64,000 nucleotides of DNA from an uncultured Eubacteriales bacterium (GTDB taxonomy: Bacteria; Bacillota; Clostridia; Oscillospirales; CAG-272), in the NCBI GenBank assembly GCA_934433485.1, contig CAKRZR010000002.1, positions 1 through 64,000 on the forward strand, written 5' to 3'. Position 1 is the stretch's first letter, and every line of letters begins with the position of its first letter. The notes beneath the pieces were generated by a model. It saw nothing but the letters and a program-made list of their open reading frames with translations. It was not told the DNA's origin and made no database searches. Made by a program: the position numbers and the translations under genes. Positions 50,213 to 58,712 of the stretch are shown here, in pieces.

Positions 50213-51655
50213 TTACTCCAGATGCGAAATCAAGGTATCGAGTGCTGCCTGATAGGTCTGCTCCTTTTCGGCATACGCGGACGCAACGCCCTGCGTATCG
50301 GAATCAAGCACATCGAGGAAGGCGCCGAGATAGTTCAGCGAAGCGGAATACACAAAGCCGCAGTCGAACCAGATGCTGTCGCGTACGATGTCGAGCATAC
50401 CGGCAGTTTCGGTGTCGCGGGAATATTTGTCCTTCAGCGTCTGTTCATAATAACGCGGGATCACAGTATCTGTCGATTCGCGGCACAGCTCGTCAAGAAC
50501 GGCGGCGCAGAACGCGGGATCCTTTGCAGACGCGGGGATAGAGAACACGGAGGTTTTGTCGAGAACGGTGGTGTAGTAGCGATTCTGCCCCGGATTGCAC
50601 TTCGGGAACGGAACAATACCGAAATCGCTTTCGTTGTCACGGAACAGGGAGGCGTACCGCAGCGGCGCCTGATAGAACAGCGCGCGATCCTCGGAGAAGA
50701 TCTGCTGGTTCACGTCCGGCTGGAACTGATGGCAGCCATGCTCCACCTGGTAGAACTGGTACACCTTTGTGTACATATCCGTCAGCTTCTCCGAGAACAG
50801 AGAGATATATGGCTTGCCGTTTTCGTCCTTCTGACAGAACGGATTTTCAAAATATACCGGGAAATCGCGCTTATTGTACATCAGCATGCCCCATGTGTCC
50901 GACTCGTCCCACACGGAGTCGTTGTTCACATCGGCGGAAACCGCGGTGCAGTAGGTGCGCAGCGTGTCAAAATCCCATGTATCGCCGTCCACGAGCGTAT
51001 ACGGAGAGGTCAGACCGTAGTTTTCCATGAGGTTTTTGTTGAAAAACAGTACCTCGCAATTCTCCCACATGGTCAAAGACGCGTCTCCCAGGCTGAAATA
51101 AAGCTTGCCGAAGAGCGATACGTTGTCGTTGTAGCCGCTGTACCACCACGGTTTTGTGAAATCGATGGCTGTGTCGTAAAGATTGTAAAGACAATCCTGC
51201 GTCACAAGCGTGGTGATGTACGCGTTGTAGCCCGCAATGATCTGGTAGGTGTCGTCCCCAGCCAGCACGGACGAGGTGATCGTGCTCATAAAGGCATCCT
51301 TGTCCGCCCATGTGCCGGGAATGTCCACCGGGTTCAGCTTTACATTGCAGTTCTGCTCCACGGCGTGATTTCGACGGGTCACCGCATCGCTCACAATGTC
51401 CGCCGCGCCGTCGTCGGAGACAAATTCGTACGCGCAGTCCGTACGGCACAAAATCGTGTAATCTCTCCCGCCGAAGTCGTATTTGGGTGCATCCGCCTCC
51501 GTTTCCGCCTCCGTTTCCGCGTCCGTACTCGCCGTGGTATCCGCAGCGGTGGTGTCTCCGGTATCACTGCCGTTTGTCTCCGGCGTCTCCGTTTTGGTGC
51601 AGGCAGTAAGGAGCATCGCCGTAAGGAGTAGAATGGTTACACTTTTCTTCATCAT
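50213..51655 (-). CDS. Solute-binding lipoprotein, first gene of the rhamnosidase operon
   Basis: A 480-residue lipoprotein with lipobox LLTAC and a Thr/Asp/Glu-rich linker to about residue 58. It continues as a sugar-type extracellular solute-binding protein: YTILCRTDCAYEFV, the glycine-poor hinge region, GDTWDFDTLRTY and a C-terminal half with IVPFPKCNPGQNRYYTTV and FSIPASAKDPAF. It is expected to capture oligosaccharides for an ABC importer, but no permease genes lie in this operon. GGAGG precedes the start. Its C-terminal half is clearly similar to residues about 330-546 of the LacI fusion at 58713. Confidence 0.87.
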   Translation of the reverse strand: MMKKSVTILLLTAMLLTACTKTETPETNGSDTGDTTAADTTASTDAETEAETEADAPKYDFGGRDYTILCRTDCAYEFVSDDGAADIVSDAVTRRNHAVEQNCNVKLNPVDIPGTWADKDAFMSTITSSVLAGDDTYQIIAGYNAYITTLVTQDCLYNLYDTAIDFTKPWWYSGYNDNVSLFGKLYFSLGDASLTMWENCEVLFFNKNLMENYGLTSPYTLVDGDTWDFDTLRTYCTAVSADVNNDSVWDESDTWGMLMYNKRDFPVYFENPFCQKDENGKPYISLFSEKLTDMYTKVYQFYQVEHGCHQFQPDVNQQIFSEDRALFYQAPLRYASLFRDNESDFGIVPFPKCNPGQNRYYTTVLDKTSVFSIPASAKDPAFCAAVLDELCRESTDTVIPRYYEQTLKDKYSRDTETAGMLDIVRDSIWFDCGFVYSASLNYLGAFLDVLDSDTQGVASAYAEKEQTYQAALDTLISHLE

Positions 51656-51822
51656 GATCGCTTCCTCCGAAATAGATTTGTACTACGCCAGATGCAGGCG
51701 CATTTTTGCAGAGATATATTGGATTACGCACACTTTTCCCATCCAAAAACGATTTTTTCGTTATTTCGGTATAAGAAATGTGCGTATTCAGCCGTAAATT
51801 TTCTGTTTTTCCAATACTATTA

Positions 51823-51851
51823 TAGACAGCGGAGGGGAAATATGCTATACT
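51823..51851 (+). promoter_or_regulatory. Probable promoter of the AraC-type gene at 51904
   Basis: TAGACA at 51823-51828, 17 bases, TATACT at 51846-51851. The divergent lipoprotein operon starts in the same 248-base gap; a TATAAT on the minus strand (complement of 51819-51824) has no clear -35 box, as expected of an activator-dependent promoter. Confidence 0.6.
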
Positions 51852-51903
51852 ATATCTATCATATAGTGGTACAAATCTATCACAGAGCGGAGGCGGATAC
51901 ATA

Positions 51904-52782
51904 GTGGCAATCCGGGCGAGTATCCCTATGCAGTTCGGCGGCAAAATACAAGAGGACTATTCCCTCTCGATCCCGAAAGGAGACGCCGGGTACTATTTCG
52001 GCACGCATTGGCACGACTGCTTTGAGATCCTGCATGTGCGAGACGGCAGTTTTATCGTTCATCTCGCCGAGGAAACGCTCGAGCTTTCCGTCGGAGACGT
52101 GATGGTGATCCCGCCGCACATGCTGCACAGTACGGAAAACCCGCCGGGCGCGCCGTATGAGGTCGTTGTTTTCGGCTACACGGAGGAGGTGATCGCCACA
52201 CCGGAGCTGTCCTTTGCCAACCTCAAATATCTCCTGCCGTTTCGCTGCACACGTCCGATTCGCGAATGGTGTATTTGTGCAGGCAGGGACGACACGGTAC
52301 GCGACCGACTGGCGGAAGTTGTGCAAAGCATTGCGGAGGTCCCATCGCCGCATCCGCTTCTGGTGCGCAGCGCGATTCTGCGATTGCATGCGGCACTGTA
52401 TGCGCATTATCTGCCCGGCACCGCTTTGACAGAAAACGCGGCATACATTGCCGAGGTCGAGCGGTACATTGAAGAGCACCTGTCCGGGGACATCTCTCCG
52501 TATGCCATCGCCGACGCGCTGCATGTCAGCTACAGCCACCTCGCACGCATCGTCAAGCATCATTTCGGTTTTTCCATCGGCGAGCTGATCTGTCGCATGC
52601 GGATAAATATCGCGGAACAGTGGATGGCTGCCGATCCGTCGCGCTCGGTTACGGATATCGCCATGCAGCTTGGTTTCGGCAGCACCGGCTACTTCATCCG
52701 CCAATTCACCCGATTGCGCGGCTGTCCGCCCGGTGCGTTTCGTCGGATGCTCGCCGGCGTCTGGGCACCGCATGTAAAATAG
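51904..52782 (+). CDS. AraC-family regulator of the rhamnosidase locus
   Basis: A 292-residue protein starting at GTG 51904, with CGGAGG about 10 bases upstream. The cupin sensor half has YFGTHWHDCFEILHVRDG and LSVGDVMVIPPHMLH. The HTH half has YAIADALHVSYSHLARIVKHH and VTDIAMQLGFGSTGYFIRQFTRL. It is transcribed divergently from the lipoprotein-GH78 operon and is the obvious candidate activator of it, probably responding to a rhamnose-containing sugar; that link is inferred. Confidence 0.87.
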   Translation: MAIRASIPMQFGGKIQEDYSLSIPKGDAGYYFGTHWHDCFEILHVRDGSFIVHLAEETLELSVGDVMVIPPHMLHSTENPPGAPYEVVVFGYTEEVIATPELSFANLKYLLPFRCTRPIREWCICAGRDDTVRDRLAEVVQSIAEVPSPHPLLVRSAILRLHAALYAHYLPGTALTENAAYIAEVERYIEEHLSGDISPYAIADALHVSYSHLARIVKHHFGFSIGELICRMRINIAEQWMAADPSRSVTDIAMQLGFGSTGYFIRQFTRLRGCPPGAFRRMLAGVWAPHVK

Positions 52783-52786
52783 GATT

Positions 52787-52820
52787 GCCGGAGAGTTTTT
52801 TCGCCTCCCCGGTTTTCTTC
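52787..52820 (+). terminator. Terminator after the AraC-type gene
   Basis: CCGGAGAG pairs with CTCCCCGG with one mismatch, followed by TTTTC. Confidence 0.6.
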
Positions 52821-52827
52821 GTGCCGT

Positions 52828-54771
52828 TTATTCTCCGCGCACGCCAACGTCGCCGGAATCGAGCTTTTGGAAGCCGATGGCATATGCCGGGGAATCGTCC
52901 GGAAGCGTGAAATCGTAGTGTTCCGCGTCCGCAAAGCCGGGATCCGCGATGATGCTGCCGTCCTCCATACCGTTTTCGCGTATATACGCGATGTCGTGAT
53001 CGCCGAAGAAGCGGTATCTCTCCGTCGTATCGAAGAAAAGATTGTTGTGCGACGGCACCTTACCCTCCGTAATGTGTCCCTCCTGCAAGCCAAACATCGG
53101 CGCGCCCGCAGAATAAAAGATGTTGTTTTCAAGTAAGAGCGATACATGCTCCTCCAGGCGGCTGATCCGGAAGATCTGCTCACCGCCGAACGCGAAAATG
53201 TTGTTGCGGATCAGGTTGTAGGAGCCGTAGTGCTGATGATAGCAGTTGTCGCTGCAATTATAACAGATATTGTTCTCAATCGTCATAAACGAAGAGCCCT
53301 CGTCGGTATACAGCGCCCAGCCGCCGTAGTTCTTGGAGGTTACATCATGGATTACATTGCCGGAGACCACGGTACCGGGCTGCTTTCCGAGAAGATACAC
53401 GCCGCCCATATCGGAGAGCATACCCTTGCCGAGATCGTGGATATGGTTTTTCTCGATCCGGTTGTCGTGTGCATTGTTGTCGGCGTATCCCCAGACCCAG
53501 CCGCAGGAAATGCCTGTGTAAAAAAGATTGGCAATCTCGTTGTGTTCCACGACACAGTGATGGGTGTGCATCATGAGAATCCCGCACGCCGCGAAATACC
53601 GTCTGCCGCAAGTGTCGATGGTGCAATCCGCGATGGTACAGTCGTAGGTTTCGTCCGCGGGAGCACAGCCAGCCGCGCCGCCTGTCAAACGGAAGCCGCC
53701 CGCGCCGCCGTCGTAGAATCGCATGTATGTGAAGCGCATGCCGCTGCATCCCTCGTTGACGCACACGCCGTGGAGACCGAAATGCGTGAGGGTCACATGG
53801 TCGATGGCACAGTTTTTCGCGTACCGGTACTCGATCGCGCCGCCTGCGTTGGAGACTGCCTGCGCGTCGGATGCCACAGGACGGGCGGCTTCGTTCTTTC
53901 CGGAGGTAGAGCCAAGCGCGGCATAGTCTCCCATCGTCACGGACATATCGATCCGTCGGAGCGTCACATGCTCTGCCGGCTGCTCGACAGTCCCCGCGAT
54001 CCGGAAGAACGTGTGGAGCTGGGGAATATACGCGTCGATGGTCTCCGGCGTAATGGAATCGTCGCGCGGGATATAATATAAGGTGTCTCCGTCGCGGTAC
54101 CACTCGTTTTTGTGATTGCCAAAGGTCTCGCCGACGTTTTCAAGATAGTACTCAAGTCCGGAAGCCGTGCCCTTGCTACCGTCGATATTGAACCGGGAAC
54201 GGTACCGCATCATGACCTTGCGCGAGACAGGATCGTAGGATTCAATAGGCGTGTGCTCGTCGATCCAGTAGTGGCAGAACGAGATGATCACCTGCTCCGG
54301 ATTGCGCAGATCGGTCGGGATGTCCCCCTCATGCGCAATGAACCAGTCGGAGCCGGAAAACAGCTGTCCCTCATGGTTTTCCACATCATCCGGGTAAAGA
54401 TAGCCCTCCGCCGGATACCGCGTGTACGCCGCCCGTTCGCCGTTGACATAAAAATCGGAGAACGGCAGCACCGATTCCGGCAGCTTTGCGGACAGGCAGT
54501 CGTGCCCGTTGTAGGTATCGCGCCGGAATCCGGTCAGACGAATGCCGCCAATGAAGCGAACCTTCTCATTGCCATAAGGCTCGATGATAATCCGGTTCTC
54601 CGCAGCACCGATCTCGATGGTTTCTGTAAAACAGTAATCACCGCCGCGCAGCCGGATGGCGATTGGTTGTCCCGCACCGGCTTTGCGGATCTCCGGAATG
54701 GACGAGAGCGCCTTTTTCAGTGTTTCCACGGAATCGACCGTGATGGATGTAATGGTATGTTCTTTCTGCAT
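52828..54771 (-). CDS. Right-handed beta-helix protein, probable polysaccharide lyase or hydrolase
   Basis: A 647-residue protein with a pectate-lyase-like start (ITVDSVETLKKALSSIPEI, IAIRLRGGDYCFTETIEIG) and a long stretch of beta-helix rungs at about 290-590 (for example CAIDHVTLTHFGLHGVCVNEG, YDCTIADCTIDTCG, CVVEHNEIANLFYTGI, DNRIEKNHIHDLGKGM). ATG 54771 follows GGAG. No signal peptide is present, so it should stay in the cytosol, unlike most secreted enzymes of this fold. It lies next to the rhamnosidase locus and may cut pectin- or glycan-derived oligomers. The catalytic residues were not identified. Confidence 0.82.
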   Translation of the reverse strand: MQKEHTITSITVDSVETLKKALSSIPEIRKAGAGQPIAIRLRGGDYCFTETIEIGAAENRIIIEPYGNEKVRFIGGIRLTGFRRDTYNGHDCLSAKLPESVLPFSDFYVNGERAAYTRYPAEGYLYPDDVENHEGQLFSGSDWFIAHEGDIPTDLRNPEQVIISFCHYWIDEHTPIESYDPVSRKVMMRYRSRFNIDGSKGTASGLEYYLENVGETFGNHKNEWYRDGDTLYYIPRDDSITPETIDAYIPQLHTFFRIAGTVEQPAEHVTLRRIDMSVTMGDYAALGSTSGKNEAARPVASDAQAVSNAGGAIEYRYAKNCAIDHVTLTHFGLHGVCVNEGCSGMRFTYMRFYDGGAGGFRLTGGAAGCAPADETYDCTIADCTIDTCGRRYFAACGILMMHTHHCVVEHNEIANLFYTGISCGWVWGYADNNAHDNRIEKNHIHDLGKGMLSDMGGVYLLGKQPGTVVSGNVIHDVTSKNYGGWALYTDEGSSFMTIENNICYNCSDNCYHQHYGSYNLIRNNIFAFGGEQIFRISRLEEHVSLLLENNIFYSAGAPMFGLQEGHITEGKVPSHNNLFFDTTERYRFFGDHDIAYIRENGMEDGSIIADPGFADAEHYDFTLPDDSPAYAIGFQKLDSGDVGVRGE

Positions 54772-54810
54772 GATAATCTCCAATTTGTGAATACTGTACG
54801 CTTTTTCTAC

Positions 54811-54839
54811 AGTATACACAAACCGTCCGGAAATTGCAA
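54811..54839 (-). promoter_or_regulatory. Promoter of the beta-helix gene
   Basis: On the minus strand TTGCAA (54834-54839), 17 bases, TATACT (complement of 54811-54816). Confidence 0.82.
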
Positions 54840-54912
54840 GAGGATTATCTTGAAAAAACACACTTCAGCCGAGATTTTCCGTTTCGCCGCTGTTTTCTGT
54901 ACAGTCCCTCTC

Positions 54913-54941
54913 TTGTATTTGCTGCCGGAATATGGTATACT
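54913..54941 (+). promoter_or_regulatory. Promoter of the ABC exporter operon
   Basis: TTGTAT at 54913-54918, 17 bases, TATACT at 54936-54941, 44 bases before the TTG start. Confidence 0.78.
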
Positions 54942-54985
54942 ATGGAGGTATTCTCAACATTTTTCCCAGGAGGTGTTTCTTTCTC

Positions 54986-56719
54986 TTGAAAAAGCTGCTG
55001 TCCTTTCTCCGCCCGTACGTCAAGGAGTCGATTCTCGGTCCGCTGTTCAAGCTGTTGGAGGCGACCTTTGAGCTGTTTGTACCGCTCGTCGTCGCGTATC
55101 TCATCGACCACGGCATCGGCGAAAACGATTCCTCCGCGATCTGGCGCGCGTTTGCCCTCTTGGCACTGCTCGGCTGCATCGGGCTTGTCTGTTCTGTGAC
55201 CGCGCAGTATTTTGCCGCCAAAGCCTCGGTCGGTTGTGCCGGTGCCGTTCGTCACGCGCTGTTTGCCCATGTGCAGACGCTGTCGTTTGCGAATCTGGAC
55301 ACCATCGGCGCGTCCACGCTCATCACCCGCATGACCAGCGACGTAAACCAGGTGCAGTCCGGGCTCAATCTGACCCTGCGGCTCCTTCTGCGCTCGCCGT
55401 TTGTCGTGTTCGGCGCGATGATCATGGCGTTTACCATCGATGTGCGCTCCGCTCTGATTTTTGCCGTCACGATTCCGGTACTGTCCGTGGTCGTTTTCGG
55501 GATCATGCTCATCTCCATGCCGCTTTACAAAAAAGTGCAGGGACAGCTGGACGGCGTGCTTTCCTCGACGCGCGAAAGTCTCTCCGGTGCACGTGTGATC
55601 CGCGCTTTCCGCATGGAGGACGCCGCTGCCGCCGAATTTTCCGAACGAAACGAAACGCTGACCGCCACGCAGAAGTTCGTGGGTAAGATCTCCGCGCTCA
55701 TGAATCCGATCACCTACGTCATCATCAACGCGGCGATCATCCTTTTATTATATACCGGCGCCGTGCAGGTCGAGACCGGTGTGCTGACCCAGGGACAGGT
55801 CGTCGCCCTCTACAACTACATGAGCCAGATCCTCGTGGAGCTGATCAAGATGGCGAACATGATCATCCAGCTCACCAAAGCCACCGCGTGCGCCAAGCGG
55901 ATCGAGGATGTGCTCGACACCAAAGCGGCGCAGGAATGGGCGGACAAAGCGCCTGTCGGTGCAAAATCGGCAGATCGCGTGACATTCTCGCATGTCTCTC
56001 TGCGCTATGCCGGTGCCGGTGCGGATTCGCTCACGGATATTTCGTTTACGGCACATCCCGGCGAGACCATCGGCATCATCGGCGGTACGGGTTCCGGCAA
56101 ATCGTCCCTTGTGCAGCTCATCCCGCGGTTCTATGACGCAACGGGCGGTACGGTCACCGTGGATGGCGCGGATGTTCTGTCCTATCCGGCGGATACACTG
56201 CGCGGCAAGATCGGTTTTGTTCTCCAGCGCGCGTCACTCTTCCATGGGACAATTCGCGACAATCTGAAATGGGGACAGCCGGACGCCACGGACGCGGAGC
56301 TGCAATACGCCATGGAACAGGCGCAGGCAGGCGAGATCTACGCCTCCAAGGGGCTCGACCACATGCTTGAGCAGGACGGTCGCAATCTCTCCGGCGGGCA
56401 ACGCCAGCGACTGACCATTGCGCGCGCGCTCGTTCGCAAGCCGGAAATCCTCATTTTGGATGACAGCGCTTCCGCTCTGGACCTTGCCACCGACGCAGCC
56501 CTGCGCAAAGCGATCGCCGAAATCGACTATCACCCGACCGTTTTTATCGTATCGCAGCGCACGTCCTCGCTTCGCCAGGCGGACGAGATCCTCGTTTTGG
56601 ACGACGGCATGCTGGTTGGAAAGGGCACGCATGAACAGCTGCTGGAAACGTGCGATGTCTACCACGAAATCCACGAATCTCAGACAGGGAAAAGCATGAA
56701 AGGAGGGAAGCAGGCATGA
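54986..56719 (+). CDS. ABC exporter, first half (degenerate ATPase site)
   Basis: A 577-residue half-transporter with six membrane helices in residues 1-300 and an ATPase domain. Walker A is GGTGSGKSSL, the signature LSGGQRQRLTIARAL is intact, but the Walker B end reads ILILDDSASALD, with Asp where the catalytic Glu should be. That pattern marks the non-hydrolysing site of heterodimeric exporters. TTG 54986 is chosen because AGGAGGTG lies at the right distance and the upstream ATG overlaps the promoter. Its stop overlaps the partner's start by 4 bases. The exported compound is unknown. Confidence 0.87.
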   Translation: MKKLLSFLRPYVKESILGPLFKLLEATFELFVPLVVAYLIDHGIGENDSSAIWRAFALLALLGCIGLVCSVTAQYFAAKASVGCAGAVRHALFAHVQTLSFANLDTIGASTLITRMTSDVNQVQSGLNLTLRLLLRSPFVVFGAMIMAFTIDVRSALIFAVTIPVLSVVVFGIMLISMPLYKKVQGQLDGVLSSTRESLSGARVIRAFRMEDAAAAEFSERNETLTATQKFVGKISALMNPITYVIINAAIILLLYTGAVQVETGVLTQGQVVALYNYMSQILVELIKMANMIIQLTKATACAKRIEDVLDTKAAQEWADKAPVGAKSADRVTFSHVSLRYAGAGADSLTDISFTAHPGETIGIIGGTGSGKSSLVQLIPRFYDATGGTVTVDGADVLSYPADTLRGKIGFVLQRASLFHGTIRDNLKWGQPDATDAELQYAMEQAQAGEIYASKGLDHMLEQDGRNLSGGQRQRLTIARALVRKPEILILDDSASALDLATDAALRKAIAEIDYHPTVFIVSQRTSSLRQADEILVLDDGMLVGKGTHEQLLETCDVYHEIHESQTGKSMKGGKQA

Positions 56720-58476
56720 AGATTCAGAAATTTGACGCGTCGCAGCGGGAAACGGTAAAGGAAGTCCTGCAGTACATCCGCCGCTATCGCCTGCTGTTGG
56801 CGCTGTCGATCGTGCTCGCTGCCATTTCGGTCGCGCTGACCCTCTATATCCCGATTCTCGTGGGTCATGCCGTGGACTGCATGGTCGACGTCGGGAACAT
56901 CGATCGCATGGGTATCGCGGAAAACGCCGTAAAAATCGGTGTCGCCGCCGCAGCCGTTGCGCTGACCCAATGGCTCATGACGACCATCCACAATCGGATC
57001 ACCTTTGAGGTGGTGCGCGACATCCGTGACGAAGCATACCGCAAAATCGGCACGCTGCCGCTCTCCTTCATCGACAGCCATTCGCATGGGGAAATCGTCA
57101 GCCGTGTGATCGCCGACGCGGATCAGTTCGCGGACGGACTGCTCATGGGCTTCTCGCAGCTGTTCACCGGCGTCGTCACCATTCTCGGCACGCTCGGCTT
57201 CATGCTGTCTATCCACCCGCTCATCACGCTGGTGGTCGTGGTCCTGACCCCGCTTTCCCTCTTTGTCGCTTCCTTTATCGCCAAGCGCACCTACACGATG
57301 TTCCGCAAGCAGTCGGAGGTACGCGGCGAACAAACGGCATTCATCAACGAGATGGTAAACGGCGAAAAGGTCGTCATGGCGTTTTCCAAGGAGGACGACG
57401 TGGTGAAGACCTTTGACGAAATCAACGGCAGGCTCACAAAGTATGCCCTGCAGGCGACGTTCTTCTCCTCCCTCGTAAACCCGACAACCAGGTTTGTCAA
57501 CAACATCGTCTACGCGGCGGTTTGTCTGGCAGGCGCGTTCTCCGTACTCACAGGCGGTATGACGGTCGGCGGACTGACGAGCTTCCTCAGCTACGCGAAC
57601 CAGTACACAAAGCCGTTCAACGAAATCTCCGGCGTAGTCACGGAGCTGCAGAACGCCATAGCCTGTGCCGCGAGAATTTTTGACCTCATCCATACGGAAT
57701 CCGAGCTCCCGGACGCTCCGGACGCTGTGGCGATCGCACATCCGACAGGGGAGGTGACGATCGATCACGTGGACTTCTCCTATGTACCGGAAAAGCCGCT
57801 CATCCGCAATTTCTGTCTGCACGTCACCCCCGGTCAGCGCATCGCCATTGTCGGACCGACCGGCTGCGGCAAAACGACAATGATCAATCTGCTCATGCGC
57901 TTCTACGACGTGAACGCCGGCTCGATCTCCCTCGACGGTGTGGATATCCGCCATTGGAAACGCGGCGCGCTTCATGAAAGCATCGGCATGGTCTTGCAGG
58001 ACACCTGGCTGAAGGACGGCACCGTGCGCGAGAATATCGCGATGGGCAGAAACGCGACAGACGCCGAGATCGAAGAAGCCGCGCGTGCCGCACATGCCCA
58101 CAGCTTCATCATGCGGCTGCCGGATGGATACAATACGAAAATCGGCGAGGACAAGGGCGGTCTCTCCCAGGGACAGCGGCAGCTTCTCTGTATTGCCCGC
58201 GTAATGCTGCAGATCCCGCCCCTGCTCATCCTCGACGAGGCGACCTCCTCCATCGACACGCGCACCGAGATGAAGATCCAGTCCGCGTTTGCCAAGCTGA
58301 TGGAGGGTAGAACGAGCTTCATCGTAGCGCACCGCCTGTCCACCATCCGGGAAGCAGACGTGATCCTCGTCATGCGCGACGGCTCAGTGGTCGAAACCGG
58401 CACCCACGACACGCTGCTCGAAAAGGGCGGTTTCTACGCGAAGCTGTGGAACAGCCAGTTTGCGGTGCAGGAATGA
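56716..58476 (+). CDS. ABC exporter, second half (active ATPase site)
   Basis: A 586-residue half-transporter with six membrane helices and a complete ATPase domain: Walker A GPTGCGKTTM, signature LSQGQRQLLCIARV, Walker B LLILDEATSSID with the catalytic Glu, and IVAHRLSTI. It pairs with the upstream gene through an ATGA overlap, giving one canonical and one degenerate site as in BmrCD or TM287/288-type exporters. Drugs, lipids or peptides are possible substrates. Confidence 0.9.
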   Translation: MKIQKFDASQRETVKEVLQYIRRYRLLLALSIVLAAISVALTLYIPILVGHAVDCMVDVGNIDRMGIAENAVKIGVAAAAVALTQWLMTTIHNRITFEVVRDIRDEAYRKIGTLPLSFIDSHSHGEIVSRVIADADQFADGLLMGFSQLFTGVVTILGTLGFMLSIHPLITLVVVVLTPLSLFVASFIAKRTYTMFRKQSEVRGEQTAFINEMVNGEKVVMAFSKEDDVVKTFDEINGRLTKYALQATFFSSLVNPTTRFVNNIVYAAVCLAGAFSVLTGGMTVGGLTSFLSYANQYTKPFNEISGVVTELQNAIACAARIFDLIHTESELPDAPDAVAIAHPTGEVTIDHVDFSYVPEKPLIRNFCLHVTPGQRIAIVGPTGCGKTTMINLLMRFYDVNAGSISLDGVDIRHWKRGALHESIGMVLQDTWLKDGTVRENIAMGRNATDAEIEEAARAAHAHSFIMRLPDGYNTKIGEDKGGLSQGQRQLLCIARVMLQIPPLLILDEATSSIDTRTEMKIQSAFAKLMEGRTSFIVAHRLSTIREADVILVMRDGSVVETGTHDTLLEKGGFYAKLWNSQFAVQE

Positions 58477-58579
58477 ATGAAGCTGCTGACTTACAGTTGC
58501 TTTTGTGCTAAAAACCACCTCTATTTGAACTTTTCAACACAAAAGCCAGAGCGATTCAGCGTATCTTAAAATTCAAAAA

Positions 58580-58621
58580 ACATAGAAAAGGTCTACCAAT
58601 CCGGTGGACTTTTTCTATGTC
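58580..58621 (+). terminator. Terminator after the ABC exporter operon
   Basis: ACATAGAAAAGGTCTACC pairs with GGTGGACTTTTTCTATGT and is followed by T-rich sequence. The rest of 58477-58649 contains no convincing gene. Confidence 0.7.
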
Positions 58622-58649
58622 TTGTGCATAATATTCACACTCGTTGCCA

Positions 58650-58678
58650 TTTACACATCAGAACACCTATGCTATAAT
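58650..58678 (+). promoter_or_regulatory. Promoter of the LacI fusion gene
   Basis: TTTACA at 58650-58655, 17 bases, TATAAT at 58673-58678. Confidence 0.75.
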
Positions 58679-58712
58679 ATACTTGAAACCGTGCCGAGAA
58701 AGGAGCAAAGCT

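Noticed and set aside
56680..58332. A 550-codon antisense frame opposite the ABC exporter genes.
   Set aside because: The plus strand has intact Walker A, signature and Walker B motifs; the antisense frame is low-complexity Arg/Asp-rich.
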